Positions 24,429-32,737 of a stretch of DNA of 41,752 nucleotides are shown in pieces. The stretch's first letter is position 1; the number at the start of each line of letters is the position of its first letter. The notes under the pieces are model-generated. The model searched no databases and was not told the origin of the DNA. It saw only the letters and a program-made list of their open reading frames with translations. Both the position numbers and the translations under genes were made by a program. Source of the stretch: a virus; the IMG/VR virus record IMGVR_UViG_3300010885_025122, positions 1-41,752 of that record, one strand, 5' to 3'.

Positions 24429-25637
24429 TTAATTTAAAACTTTATGTATTGTTTCTTGCTTGCCCGTTACATTATTTATTATCGCATCATCAACTTTGCT
24501 GCCAACAATAAAGTGATAAAAAACACAAAACTTTTGTCCAATCCTCAAGATTCGCCGACTTGCTTGATATAGGTCTTCCGGTCCCCAACATATATCATTA
24601 AAGACCATGTGCCTTGCAGCCGTACCATTCCACCCAGTGCTAAATGCCGGGATACTACAGAGGAGTACTTCAATCTCCCCATTCTGCATTTCATCGACAT
24701 ATTGTTGTCGTAATGAGGGATCAATCGCTCCGACAACACGGCAACGCAACCTCCGCTCAGTCAGCTTGCCATAGATTATATCAAGTGCATCAGGATGGTC
24801 CGAGAAAACCACAATAGGATGACTACCAGACACAACCAAGTCATAAACGTACTCGGCGGTGAAGGGGGCCTTAGCAATGGCGCTCCGTAACTTCGCTGTG
24901 CTGTCTCTTCCAGCCTTGCCAACAATATGTTTCTCCCACTCTCGTTGAAGCTCAACATCTTCTCCATAACTCACCACTACCTTTTTATTTGTCTTATCTG
25001 GCAATCCAACTAGGTCAGCTATCATCCTACGAATCATCAATGGCTTTAGCAATGTCTTCAACTGATCGAGATTCTTTACGCCGACATACTTTGTGTGTCC
25101 TTGATACCCACGTTTCTCGTCACAGAATGTCCCAGCAAATGATGTATAAGTAGGGAACATCTCTCGAAATGACTTGGAGATAATCCAGAGCTGTGGGTAC
25201 AAGTCCGGCACTCTGTTTTTAATCGGAGAAGCATTGAGTAGGTGGACAGCATCAAAGCCACCATCCCGCACTAACGCTGCTACCTTCTGCGTTCTCTGAG
25301 CATCGGGACTTTTGATATATGCGGATTCATCAATGATGAGACAGTCCGTACCTCGAGTGTCGAATGGCGCAGTCTGACTATACGTTTGGATCCGATACTT
25401 GGATGTATCTCCGATGCAATACTTAGCAATCTCTCTACGCCAGTTTGCCGCTAGGTAGCCTGGGCATATGATCGTAGGAGTCAACTGTCTATCCAACACA
25501 GACTTCAATGCCATGAGAGTCTTACCAGCTCCGGCTTCATCTGCGTTCATACTGTATGGATTGAGATTAAAAAACCCTACCCCCGCATGTTGGAAGGGGT
25601 AGGGTGTAATGTCGCTATTCCAGCGCGGCTTTGACAT
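24429..25637 (-). CDS. SNF2-type helicase/translocase
   Basis: This is a superfamily 2 DNA translocase. Motif I is ADEAGAGKT (about residues 32-40) and motif II is DESA (about 103-106) within CLIIDESAYIKS. The C-terminal half ends with motif VI-like QASRRILRIGQ, as in SNF2 proteins. At 402 residues it is compact, as phage SNF2 proteins are. I use the ATG at 25637 rather than a TTG nine bases upstream; either lies inside the end of the previous gene. It probably acts in replication, recombination or transcription-linked processes with the nearby polymerase and nuclease. Confidence 0.85.
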   Translation of the reverse strand: MSKPRWNSDITPYPFQHAGVGFFNLNPYSMNADEAGAGKTLMALKSVLDRQLTPTIICPGYLAANWRREIAKYCIGDTSKYRIQTYSQTAPFDTRGTDCLIIDESAYIKSPDAQRTQKVAALVRDGGFDAVHLLNASPIKNRVPDLYPQLWIISKSFREMFPTYTSFAGTFCDEKRGYQGHTKYVGVKNLDQLKTLLKPLMIRRMIADLVGLPDKTNKKVVVSYGEDVELQREWEKHIVGKAGRDSTAKLRSAIAKAPFTAEYVYDLVVSGSHPIVVFSDHPDALDIIYGKLTERRLRCRVVGAIDPSLRQQYVDEMQNGEIEVLLCSIPAFSTGWNGTAARHMVFNDICWGPEDLYQASRRILRIGQKFCVFYHFIVGSKVDDAIINNVTGKQETIHKVLN

Positions 25638-26346
25638 GAGCAGCAACTTGTTCTTTGAATGATGCTACCACTACGCCAGTGTTGCTAAGGAAGACTTGAC
25701 CGACTAAAGCGGCGGACATTGCCTTAGACTTCTCCTTGCCCATAGTGCGCCAAGTAGGGAACTCTTTATCAAGAAGCAGGATGAAAGCATCCTTATGTGC
25801 TTGCTTGCTTGTGTCGTACAAATCACCAACAAACTTGTTCTTCTCTGGCAATAGGTCGTCCTGGGATGGTGACTCTTCAGGCAATTGAACAGGGTTTCTC
25901 TTAGGCGCTACTTCGACTTTGGGCTTGTTGGGACCACGTGGCTTGCGGGGTTTCTTATCAACTGGCTCTGACGGTCCTTGATCTTCTGATGATTCGGATC
26001 CGACTTCTTCACTAACTTTACTTTGGGTTTCGACATTCTTAGGTTCCTCTTTAGCAACCGGGGCACGTTCTGACATTAAAGGATATGGGAGGTTCATAAA
26101 GTCCAACGTCGCCATAGCTTTAGCGATAATAAGAGCTTTATCCAACTCCTGTGTTGGGATGAAGTAGTAGTCCATCTCTGTGCGAGTTTCACTCCCGCCA
26201 ATGTCCTTAATCATCGTCTGCACTTGAGTCACGTCTTTGCCGATAAAGCCAAAGCTGACGATGTGGCGAGTAAGTGGTTCCTTAATCGCCGTGATGGATG
26301 CTTGTCCGATGAGTGTGTCGATGTCCAGTGCGTTTAGATCAATCAT
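25615..26346 (-). CDS. Unknown protein with charged AT-hook-like linker
   Basis: The 243-residue protein has three parts. Residues 1-95 are a folded N-terminal domain rich in Ile, Thr and Asp. Residues about 96-165 are a low-complexity linker, acidic first and then basic with KKPRKPRGPNKPK, resembling an AT-hook. Residues 170-243 are a helical C-terminal domain. Two domains joined by a DNA-binding-like linker among replication genes suggests a replication or recombination accessory. No family recognised. It overlaps the SNF2 start. Confidence 0.58.
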   Translation of the reverse strand: MIDLNALDIDTLIGQASITAIKEPLTRHIVSFGFIGKDVTQVQTMIKDIGGSETRTEMDYYFIPTQELDKALIIAKAMATLDFMNLPYPLMSERAPVAKEEPKNVETQSKVSEEVGSESSEDQGPSEPVDKKPRKPRGPNKPKVEVAPKRNPVQLPEESPSQDDLLPEKNKFVGDLYDTSKQAHKDAFILLLDKEFPTWRTMGKEKSKAMSAALVGQVFLSNTGVVVASFKEQVAAHVKAALE

Positions 26347-26608
26347 TTGCTTGCCCTTTGTTTAGAGTTTCAAGTTCTTGTTTCATTGTTTTGTAGAGGT
26401 CACTTAGCGACATATTTTCTTCTTGTGCAAACTTTTCTGCGGTAATTTCAAAGTCCGTAATAAGTGCTGCGACATAGTCCAAGCACTCTTGCTGCGTCAA
26501 CTTACGTCCCGACTCTGCGTGATACCGAATTACCCACTCTGTCAACGGTCCCCAGTTATCAGTCAACCACCACTCCAACATTGTCTTAAATGATGGCCCG
26601 GTATTCAT
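26339..26608 (-). CDS. Small helical early protein
   Basis: An 89-residue protein rich in Glu, Leu and Thr, predicted as three to four helices (EWVIRYHAESGRKLTQQE, LDYVAALITDFEITAEKF). No family recognised. It overlaps its upstream neighbour by four bases (ATGA) and its downstream neighbour by eight, so its synthesis is tied to the chain of replication genes. Confidence 0.58.
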   Translation of the reverse strand: MNTGPSFKTMLEWWLTDNWGPLTEWVIRYHAESGRKLTQQECLDYVAALITDFEITAEKFAQEENMSLSDLYKTMKQELETLNKGQAND

Positions 26609-26796
26609 GCCCCACCTTCCATTTCTTCAAGTTTAAACAGCCTAACCTGAACTGTTTGGCGGTAAAACCTTAAGTAATACTCTTTACCGCACGATGAACA
26701 AGTAGATACCCCGTCACTAATAATGTGATTGTTTGGTTGGGTGCAAAATGGACAATCTATCCTTGCTCTTTCTCCGTCTGACACTGCACAAATCAT
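26605..26796 (-). CDS. Small zinc-ribbon protein
   Basis: The 63-residue product has C15-x2-C18 ... C33-x2-C36 (CPFC and CSSCGKEY), a standard zinc ribbon. It is followed by basic and aromatic beta strands (YYLRFYRQTVQVRLF). Small zinc ribbons in phage early regions often contact nucleic acid or RNA polymerase. It is coupled by ATGA to genes on both sides. Target unknown. Confidence 0.68.
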   Translation of the reverse strand: MICAVSDGERARIDCPFCTQPNNHIISDGVSTCSSCGKEYYLRFYRQTVQVRLFKLEEMEGGA

Positions 26797-27119
26797 AACA
26801 TATCCTTTAGCTTTCCTAGAGATTGAATAATCTCTTTATACTGCTTTAGCTCGCTTTGGCATGTAGCCAATGCTTCCCTGACCGCAGCCAGTTCTTCTTT
26901 AACTATCGGCATCTTTAATACGGCCAATCGGAGTAGTTGGTCTATCGCCTCTGTTCCAACCAAAGTCTTCATATACTCTGCATCGAATACCGCAGGACAT
27001 ATAATAAAGTAGTCGGCATGGGATGGTCCGTAGTAAATTAACTGGGCATCTCCGTTTACTCTCTTGGATATGTGCGCCTGGATTTCATCTCTCGACAAGT
27101 ATTTCGCCTTCATAGTCAT
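26793..27119 (-). CDS. Hypothetical protein with C-terminal coiled coil
   Basis: This 108-residue protein has an N-terminal alpha-beta part (YLSRDEIQAHISKRVNG, AQLIYYGPSHADYFII) and a C-terminal helix with heptad pattern (KEELAAVREALATCQSELKQ). No family recognised. It starts four bases inside the end of the Cas4-like nuclease gene, so it may be made in fixed ratio with it. Confidence 0.58.
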   Translation of the reverse strand: MTMKAKYLSRDEIQAHISKRVNGDAQLIYYGPSHADYFIICPAVFDAEYMKTLVGTEAIDQLLRLAVLKMPIVKEELAAVREALATCQSELKQYKEIIQSLGKLKDML

Positions 27120-28003
27120 AACATATCCTTTTCTTCATCAAACGATGCCTTGGTCATAACCTTAATTTCGTTCGTAGTTGTAGCTTCGCTGTAACACTTC
27201 CCATGGCACTGTGAGAAGTATGGGCATGGCTTGAAGTAGCTGAAGCATGACTCCAAGTTTTGCACTGGTGCTTCGCCGTTAGTAATTTGTGCCGCACGAT
27301 TTTGAATAAGCTCAAAGCGTTTCCACGTTTGCTCAATTGCCATAATCTGTACGGGGATTATGACGTCATAAGACTCTACAGAGCCCTTCTCCACCATTCG
27401 GCGAGCGAACTCTGCAAGCGTCTCCCCTTCCTTGATGCCAGACTTTGTCTTTGTGGTAACTCTGTAACGGCATCCCAAGAACAACTCAGGATCCAATCCT
27501 AAGTGTGGTGCCATCAACATAGCGAAATGGGCATACAAATTGAGCTGCTGATCTTTAGGCAATGTGGCAACTTTCTGAGATTGATCAAATCGTGCAGCAG
27601 TTTTTAAGTCCCCGATCCACCAGCCCCCGAAGTTATCCTTTAAGATAACGTCAATAAAGCCAACAAAGATCGGAGACTCTAATTTCTGTTCACACACAAC
27701 TACCGACAGCCCTGAAGCTTTGTGCATCTTCATGTAAGACAGCGCCATAGCAGCGACCAACGGAGCTTCTTCTGGCACATTGAACTCCTCGCACTTTGCC
27801 TGGATTTCAGCAGAGAACTTAGCGGGAGTGTGAAACTGCCCGTGTCCATTGTCTTCAAGGTATCCGTGGAACGCTTTACCAATGCCTAAAGCGTCGCTGT
27901 CCTCATAGTCTGCATCATGAGGAACTTTAGCAACCTTGTGATAGAAGTAACGCTGTTCACAGGACTGCACTAACTTCATAGAGCTGTAGGATAATTGTGT
28001 CAT
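27116..28003 (-). CDS. Cas4/RecB-like PD-(D/E)XK exonuclease with Fe-S-type cysteines
   Basis: The 295-residue protein begins LSYSSMKLVQSCEQRYFY, with the first Cys at 15. The nuclease core has Asp118 in VGFIDVI and D132-x-K134 in IGDLKTA, the PD-(D/E)XK motif. The C-terminal Cys set C253, C260, C266 and C270 (in CFSYFKPC and PYFSQCHGKC) with Cys15 matches the Cas4/AddB layout that holds a 4Fe-4S cluster. Such phage enzymes resect DNA ends for recombination-linked replication. It lies between the candidate ssDNA-binding protein and coupled small genes, supporting that role. Confidence 0.85.
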   Translation of the reverse strand: MTQLSYSSMKLVQSCEQRYFYHKVAKVPHDADYEDSDALGIGKAFHGYLEDNGHGQFHTPAKFSAEIQAKCEEFNVPEEAPLVAAMALSYMKMHKASGLSVVVCEQKLESPIFVGFIDVILKDNFGGWWIGDLKTAARFDQSQKVATLPKDQQLNLYAHFAMLMAPHLGLDPELFLGCRYRVTTKTKSGIKEGETLAEFARRMVEKGSVESYDVIIPVQIMAIEQTWKRFELIQNRAAQITNGEAPVQNLESCFSYFKPCPYFSQCHGKCYSEATTTNEIKVMTKASFDEEKDML

Positions 28004-28007
28004 GTGA

Positions 28008-28430
28008 TTAAACCAAGTCGTCGTTAGCGTCGGCTTGTGGTGCTACTGGAGTAGAGCCAGCTTTTTGGATGAAGAAGTCCATGTCGTGACATGCTTTGCC
28101 CTTCCATTTACCAGTCTCAACTACAGCTTTACCATTGTACTCGACGCCCATGATGTCGCCGATAGAAACACCACCGACTTGAGTGATCTTGTACTGAAGA
28201 CCACCAGCAGAGTTAAGGGTGAACAAAGATCCAACCGCAGGCTGCTCTGATGTTTTTGCGAACATTGCTTCTGTGACTTGGAGAACGTAGGCAGGCTTGC
28301 CGAATTTGTCAGAGGAAATCTGCACCAGCTTCCCCGCAACTTGATCGCCAGCATCCCAATCATCATACTTTCTGAATGTAGATTTACCGCCAACCTGAAC
28401 ATACTTACCTGAACCAAAGATTCCCGACAT
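28008..28430 (-). CDS. Candidate single-stranded DNA-binding protein
   Basis: A 140-residue protein located between polymerase and nuclease, the usual place of a phage SSB. It is beta-rich in the middle (KPAYVLQVTEAMF, GSLFTLNSAGGLQYKITQV), consistent with an OB fold. It ends in an acidic, disordered tail (PQADANDDLV) of the kind phage SSBs use to contact partners, although it lacks the PF tip. A GGAGAAA site precedes the ATG. The identification is by position, size and tail, and the fold needs a structure prediction. Confidence 0.62.
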   Translation of the reverse strand: MSGIFGSGKYVQVGGKSTFRKYDDWDAGDQVAGKLVQISSDKFGKPAYVLQVTEAMFAKTSEQPAVGSLFTLNSAGGLQYKITQVGGVSIGDIMGVEYNGKAVVETGKWKGKACHDMDFFIQKAGSTPVAPQADANDDLV

Positions 28431-28478
28431 AGAATTTCTCCATAGAATTAAGAGCGTAATTGCCCTTGAATTTATAAT

Positions 28479-30482
28479 TTAAAGTAGATCGTTTTCACTT
28501 GCCCGACTTAAAGAAAAGTATTGCTTGAATCTTTTATAGTCATCAATACTTCTTCCGTCAACGTGTACTTTCTGCCGTAAGACTTCCATACCCTTCGGCG
28601 TCTTGATCGTATCGTCAACATCCGGATAATCTAAAGACCAAGTATCCGCCTCTAATCTACAATTTGCTCTAGCTTTACGATTATCGGGAACATAGAATCG
28701 GAACGCTCTGTCCATTGCTTCACAAAGCTTATCAATCGCTGCATATTTCCCCGAGTCGTATTCAATATAAATTGCATCGTGTAGGGTGTAGATAACATCA
28801 AGCCCTGCGTCTTGGGCGAACTCAACAGCCTTTCGCATGATGCTACTACCCCATCCTTGGATTGGCATATTAGAAACGGATCGCATATTAGGATTGTCGC
28901 CGAACATGCACCATCCACAGGGTAATTGTAGATAACGGTCACTTTCGTATCTGGTAGCAATTTCCTCCCGATAGCCTTGAAGATATGGGTATGTAGCGTC
29001 GAATAGGTCGACAAGTGCTTGAGCTTCATTTTCAGTATGTTCCTTTCCAGTGTCGTTGGTAAGTTTGCGGGCAAGCCCGACTTTGCTCATGAGATATGAG
29101 AGGCCAAGGATAGTAGACTTACATAAATCTCTTTCAAATTTGTGGCTTGCTTTGGTGGCATCTTTTGGAGCAATTCCGATCTGTTTAGCAAACGCAAGAT
29201 AGACGTCTCCGGACTCGTACGCTTTAAGCATTGCTTCGTCCTGAGATGCCAGAGCTGAAAGTAGAAACTCTTGACTGCTATAATCGACACCAGCAATGGC
29301 CCGTCCAGGTCTTGCTTGAATGAGACTACGGATCCACGCAGCTTTAAGAGGTATAAATCCGGTAGCTGACGGTTGAGATCGTCCAGATTGTGCGCCATAT
29401 ATTCCAAAGTAAGGTCGAACACGTCCATCACTTCCGACGGAATCCCAGAATGACTTTGTCTTTGCCCCTTCTTTTCTTGGCATGAATCCATTTAACGACT
29501 GCTTTAGTTTGAAATAGCGCACCATCTGAGCGCCGAAATTACCCCTTGGATAATTGTGCTTGAAGTCAAAGAACTTTGTCCAAACATCCACAGACAACGA
29601 TAGCTCTTTTTTCTTCCCTGTCGCCCCACCATCCGTTAAGTCCCAAGTGTCCGCCATAGGCTGCTGTGCTATCCACTGGCGGATTGGCTTGGTGTTCATG
29701 ATGAATAGGGACTTCTTGATGTCCCAGCGGAATGGGACGATGTCCGGGAATTGATCGTTGATGTCAGACATACACTCATGCAGCATACGACTGACTGAGT
29801 CAGAGAAGTTACGGGTGGAGTCGACATCTAGCGGATAGCCCAGATCCACCATAATACTAGTACGAGCAGCGTACTGTCCTCTGAGTAGCATGTGTTCATG
29901 GAGCTTCCCGGAATCCAAATACTCCTTGGGGAACTTTGTCTGGTACTTCTTAATCATAGCGGCAAATAGTGCCTTCAAGTGAGTCACATCGGAGGCACAG
30001 TATTCGAGAATCTCCCGCTTATGCTCCTCAGAGAACTCCGCTGGATTGCTAATGATAAGCTTCCGCATCTCTGCTTTGCGGTCAGTGTCGACTTTAACTT
30101 TCAATAGACGGAATAATGCACCAGCAAGTGAGTAGTCAGGAGCGCCACTAAACTGTGTCACTCTGCCGCTAAGGTGATCTCCATACATCAAGTCGGCATT
30201 GTGGTTGAGGAGCTGACGCCATTCTAGGTAAAGGCATATCCATTGGAACTCCCGAGGATCTAAGCCTAAAGCGTGAAAGTAGCGGGCTTCCGACTCTACG
30301 GAAAAAGACACAAAGACGTGGCCCGCATCCCGCAAAGCTTCCATCCTCGCTTTGGTAGCAATCCGCTCTCCAAGCTCTTTATGGTGCCAAGCTTGCTCTC
30401 CATCCCAACACAAGCACACTGGATTAACTCGCGGTTCACTTGTCTGATTGAACTCCGCATCTAAAAATACAAACTTAATCAT
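28479..30482 (-). CDS. Family A DNA polymerase with 3'-5' exonuclease domain
   Basis: The 667-residue enzyme should replicate the phage genome. The N-terminal exonuclease domain opens with FVFLDAEFN (Asp8, Glu10, Exo I). The polymerase domain has motif A VDYSSQE (Asp400), motif B DLCKSTILGLSY (Lys455, with Tyr in the usual place) and motif C TLHDAIYI (His568-Asp569). In many family A enzymes motif C is HDE; Ala here is common in phage members. The size and architecture resemble T7-like polymerases. It overlaps a 57-residue gene by four bases. No thioredoxin-binding insertion is obvious. Confidence 0.93.
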   Translation of the reverse strand: MIKFVFLDAEFNQTSEPRVNPVCLCWDGEQAWHHKELGERIATKARMEALRDAGHVFVSFSVESEARYFHALGLDPREFQWICLYLEWRQLLNHNADLMYGDHLSGRVTQFSGAPDYSLAGALFRLLKVKVDTDRKAEMRKLIISNPAEFSEEHKREILEYCASDVTHLKALFAAMIKKYQTKFPKEYLDSGKLHEHMLLRGQYAARTSIMVDLGYPLDVDSTRNFSDSVSRMLHECMSDINDQFPDIVPFRWDIKKSLFIMNTKPIRQWIAQQPMADTWDLTDGGATGKKKELSLSVDVWTKFFDFKHNYPRGNFGAQMVRYFKLKQSLNGFMPRKEGAKTKSFWDSVGSDGRVRPYFGIYGAQSGRSQPSATGFIPLKAAWIRSLIQARPGRAIAGVDYSSQEFLLSALASQDEAMLKAYESGDVYLAFAKQIGIAPKDATKASHKFERDLCKSTILGLSYLMSKVGLARKLTNDTGKEHTENEAQALVDLFDATYPYLQGYREEIATRYESDRYLQLPCGWCMFGDNPNMRSVSNMPIQGWGSSIMRKAVEFAQDAGLDVIYTLHDAIYIEYDSGKYAAIDKLCEAMDRAFRFYVPDNRKARANCRLEADTWSLDYPDVDDTIKTPKGMEVLRQKVHVDGRSIDDYKRFKQYFSLSRASENDLL

Positions 30483-30652
30483 GGCAACTTGACATTACGG
30501 AGGTTAAGTAAATCTTTTATCTCCTCGAACTTATCCGACTGCTCTTTAGTCGGTTCTCCTAATGTGACGACAACCTTGAGAAGTTTATACATCTGCAAAA
30601 GTCTTTTGGTCGAAGTATAGCTGAAGGGCTCGATCTTCTTCGTCTTGGTCAT
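30479..30652 (-). CDS. 57-residue protein between helicase and polymerase
   Basis: A small gene starts four bases inside the helicase end and its stop overlaps the polymerase start as ATGA. The product begins MTKTKKIEPFSYTSTKRLLQ, is basic at the N-terminus and helical after. The exact overlaps with both neighbours argue that it is translated. It could help couple helicase and polymerase, but no family is recognised. Confidence 0.6.
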   Translation of the reverse strand: MTKTKKIEPFSYTSTKRLLQMYKLLKVVVTLGEPTKEQSDKFEEIKDLLNLRNVKLP

Positions 30653-32178
30653 AGCAAGTCTCCATAGAAGTTTGAAGTAGAAGTGGAATTGTCGGTAGCA
30701 TCGGGTAGATAGGCTTCTGACGGGTAAAGTGTCTGCGACCCACTCTCCTCCACCAGTCGTCCCAATTTGTCAGTACCTTCATGTAAGTATGACTCCAAGA
30801 AATCGTTGATCTTCTGAGGTTTAACTGGGAAGCGACCATTGTCCGCTCTGGCCTTGTAGAGTGTACGAGCTTCTCTGATGTCATACTGATCTTTCTCTCT
30901 CGAAGTCAGCATGTCGACAATTACTCTCTCCCATTCAGTCAATGAGGTGTAGACTAAACGATAAAAGTGCTTGCCCTTGTAGCAAGTGAAAGCGTCTTGA
31001 TTTGGTTGCTTGGCATGATAGAAGACGTAATAGCCAAATTGCTTTTGAAACTCTGGCTGCTGGGTAAGCTTAAGGAATTGGTCGATTCTTTTCTGCCCCC
31101 AAGCATCTCGGAGTGTGACGGTGTTCATATCCATAACAGAGAAGCGACGATCATCCCAAAACACTCTCATGTCCATAATGTCGTTATTGCTGATGGCGAA
31201 TGAATTGTAAGTGGTGATGACTTTATCAGCATCAACCCCCTTACGCTCAATGGCCTGACGGGCGTTAATGTAACGCTTAAGTTTGCTCTGCTTTGTATCA
31301 GTGTCGACTCGCACTTCGTCTAACAATACGAGACGCCCCTTATCTAGTGCAGCGTTGAAATCCGATGTGAGCATCGACTCAGGAGAAATCTTAAAGTTAT
31401 CCTGCCCAACCAATGCCTGCAAAAGCGTCTCTACCAAGATCCCTTTACCAAGTCCTTTCTTACCATTCAGGACTAAGTACGTCTCAGCACGGCCCACCAG
31501 TGCTTCGTGCATCCATCCCCATACAAAATCCCTCGCCGCTTTGTCCGGAAATACATGCTCCATAAACTCATGAACGATGTTGGGCAGCGATACATCTTCC
31601 GGTTGTGTCGTATGATGGCCATCAACGTCGGCATCCATCCAGGGAGGAGGAGCGTAGAGATTAAATTGTGTCAGGGACATACCCTCAAACGCAATAGGCT
31701 TGACTGCTGAGATGTCGTAAGGGTCGAAGGAGAAGATGGAAGGAGTCGATTTCTCAAAAAACTGCTGCTTGGCTTCCGGAGGTAGAATTTTCTTCAATGC
31801 ACTGGGGAGAATTTTAGAAATCTGCCGGATAGATACATTGTAAAGGTGTTCCTTGTCGGTTGTCATATCGAGAACGTAGCGAAGCTTCGACAATTCAATA
31901 GTCCCTTCAGGGAGATTTTCCTCGTCATTAAAGTCGATTTTATTGGCTTCACGCAGTATCTTCCTAGTTTCTAGTGCCAAGTCCCCCACAAACTTTTTAG
32001 GCTTTTCAATAGCATCCAACAGGCAATCATATTTTTGAAGTAAAGGGTTAGTTATGTGACCGATAACCGCAGCAGAAAACACTCCTGCCATGCTTTGCTC
32101 ATCTAACTTCATCCCTCCCCGAGCTGATGTCGTAATGCGGCCCGATTCGACTAAATGTTTCGCTAGGTCTTGTATCAT
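30649..32178 (-). CDS. D5/DUF5906-type primase-helicase
   Basis: The 509-residue protein has Walker A GKKGLGKG (residues 239-246, Lys245; Gly replaces the usual Ser/Thr, as often in this family), Walker B LVLLDE (Asp287-Glu288) and a following arginine-rich SF3-like region. The first 230 residues are helical and lack an obvious primase DxD motif, so primase activity is uncertain. AGGACA lies before the ATG. It is the first gene of the polymerase block and follows the small-RNA region at 32235-32360. Confidence 0.8.
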   Translation of the reverse strand: MIQDLAKHLVESGRITTSARGGMKLDEQSMAGVFSAAVIGHITNPLLQKYDCLLDAIEKPKKFVGDLALETRKILREANKIDFNDEENLPEGTIELSKLRYVLDMTTDKEHLYNVSIRQISKILPSALKKILPPEAKQQFFEKSTPSIFSFDPYDISAVKPIAFEGMSLTQFNLYAPPPWMDADVDGHHTTQPEDVSLPNIVHEFMEHVFPDKAARDFVWGWMHEALVGRAETYLVLNGKKGLGKGILVETLLQALVGQDNFKISPESMLTSDFNAALDKGRLVLLDEVRVDTDTKQSKLKRYINARQAIERKGVDADKVITTYNSFAISNNDIMDMRVFWDDRRFSVMDMNTVTLRDAWGQKRIDQFLKLTQQPEFQKQFGYYVFYHAKQPNQDAFTCYKGKHFYRLVYTSLTEWERVIVDMLTSREKDQYDIREARTLYKARADNGRFPVKPQKINDFLESYLHEGTDKLGRLVEESGSQTLYPSEAYLPDATDNSTSTSNFYGDLL

Positions 32179-32232
32179 GTGTGTTGTCCTGTGAAAATGT
32201 CTTGCCCGGTGTAGGTTCTACCTTTAGATATA

Positions 32233-32246
32233 TGTTGTCAACAACA
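32233..32246. promoter_or_regulatory. Operator-like inverted repeat over the small-RNA promoter
   Basis: TGTTGT-CA-ACAACA forms a 6-bp inverted repeat that covers the -35 box at 32235-32240. A dimeric repressor bound here would block the promoter. On the minus strand the same bases read TTGACA, but I found no -10 box to make a leftward promoter. Confidence 0.45.
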
Positions 32247-32264
32247 CAAAATCTAAACTAGAAT
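32235..32264 (+). promoter_or_regulatory. Near-consensus sigma70 promoter of a candidate small RNA
   Basis: TTGTCA (32235-32240) and TAGAAT (32259-32264) are each one base from consensus with an 18-base spacer. It reads rightward, against the leftward genes. The predicted start, about seven bases after the -10 box, is the first G of the 11-bp stem at 32272. Confidence 0.65.
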
Positions 32265-32271
32265 GATAGCT

Positions 32272-32360
32272 GAGAGACGGTGCGGCCGGGGTTTAAAAGC
32301 CCCAATTCCTCTGAAATGCTTGCCCGCATCCACGATACCCACCGTCTCTCTTTCTTTTTA
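32272..32360 (+). ncRNA. Candidate phage small regulatory RNA
   Basis: GAGAGACGGTG (32272-32282) pairs perfectly with CACCGTCTCTC (32340-32350), closing 57 bases. Inside are a GGGG/CCCC hairpin (32288-32303) and an ATGC/GCAT hairpin (32316-32329), separated by AATTCCTCTGAA. TTCCTC there is complementary to the GAGGA-type ribosome sites used in this genome. TTTCTTTTT follows the stem, so the closing stem also acts as a terminator. The promoter at 32235-32264 would start transcription at the stem's first base. The RNA would be about 85 nucleotides and antisense to a leftward read-through transcript. No open reading frame is apparent. No known RNA family recognised. Confidence 0.6.
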
Positions 32361-32444
32361 CTCCGCCAACACCCACACCGCGCCAACAAGTCCACCACCG
32401 ATCAAATAAAAAGCAATCAAAACAAAAAGTAAAAAGTCTTTCAT
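32358..32444 (-). CDS. 28-residue single-pass membrane peptide
   Basis: The start at 32444 overlaps the upstream stop as ATGA and gives MKDFLLFVLIAFYLIGGGLV plus eight more residues. It is one hydrophobic helix with a GGG kink and an acidic end. The gene's 3' end overlaps the U-rich end of the candidate small RNA on the other strand. Coupling supports translation, the size is tiny, and a role such as membrane effector or toxin-like peptide is only a possibility. Confidence 0.5.
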   Translation of the reverse strand: MKDFLLFVLIAFYLIGGGLVGAVWVLAE

Positions 32445-32737
32445 AGCTTATCCTTTAAGCGTTTGTGTTTATTCATGACGCGGACATAGTCCTCTGACGT
32501 GTATCCGTAATCATCCAAGAAATCATTGAACGACTTGTTCGCCACTTCATCAAAAAAGAAAATCAATAAGGCATGAAGCAGTAGAAAATCTTGCTTGCTG
32601 ATCTTCTCATCGAGTGCTTCCAATGATTCAGGTTGCAAACGGTTGGCTTTCTTTGCTGCAACACGAGCTTCCTCTGCTTTCTGTTTGCTCGATAGATACT
32701 TCTTCCAATCAAGCTTATCAAGATTGTCGATAGTCAT
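32441..32737 (-). CDS. Hypothetical early protein
   Basis: No family recognised. The 98-residue product has a Lys/Ala-rich helical start (KYLSSKQKAEEARVAAKKAN), then an acidic helical part with a hydrophobic core (FLLLHALLIFFFDEVANKSF). It overlaps both neighbours by four bases. The hydrophobic core is short and flanked by charges, so I do not call it a membrane protein. Confidence 0.58.
   Translation of the reverse strand: MTIDNLDKLDWKKYLSSKQKAEEARVAAKKANRLQPESLEALDEKISKQDFLLLHALLIFFFDEVANKSFNDFLDDYGYTSEDYVRVMNKHKRLKDKL

Noticed and set aside
30585-30884. A 99-codon frame overlapping the helicase 3' end
   Set aside because: It lies within the helicase in another frame; the real gene at this place is the 57-residue one at 30479-30652.
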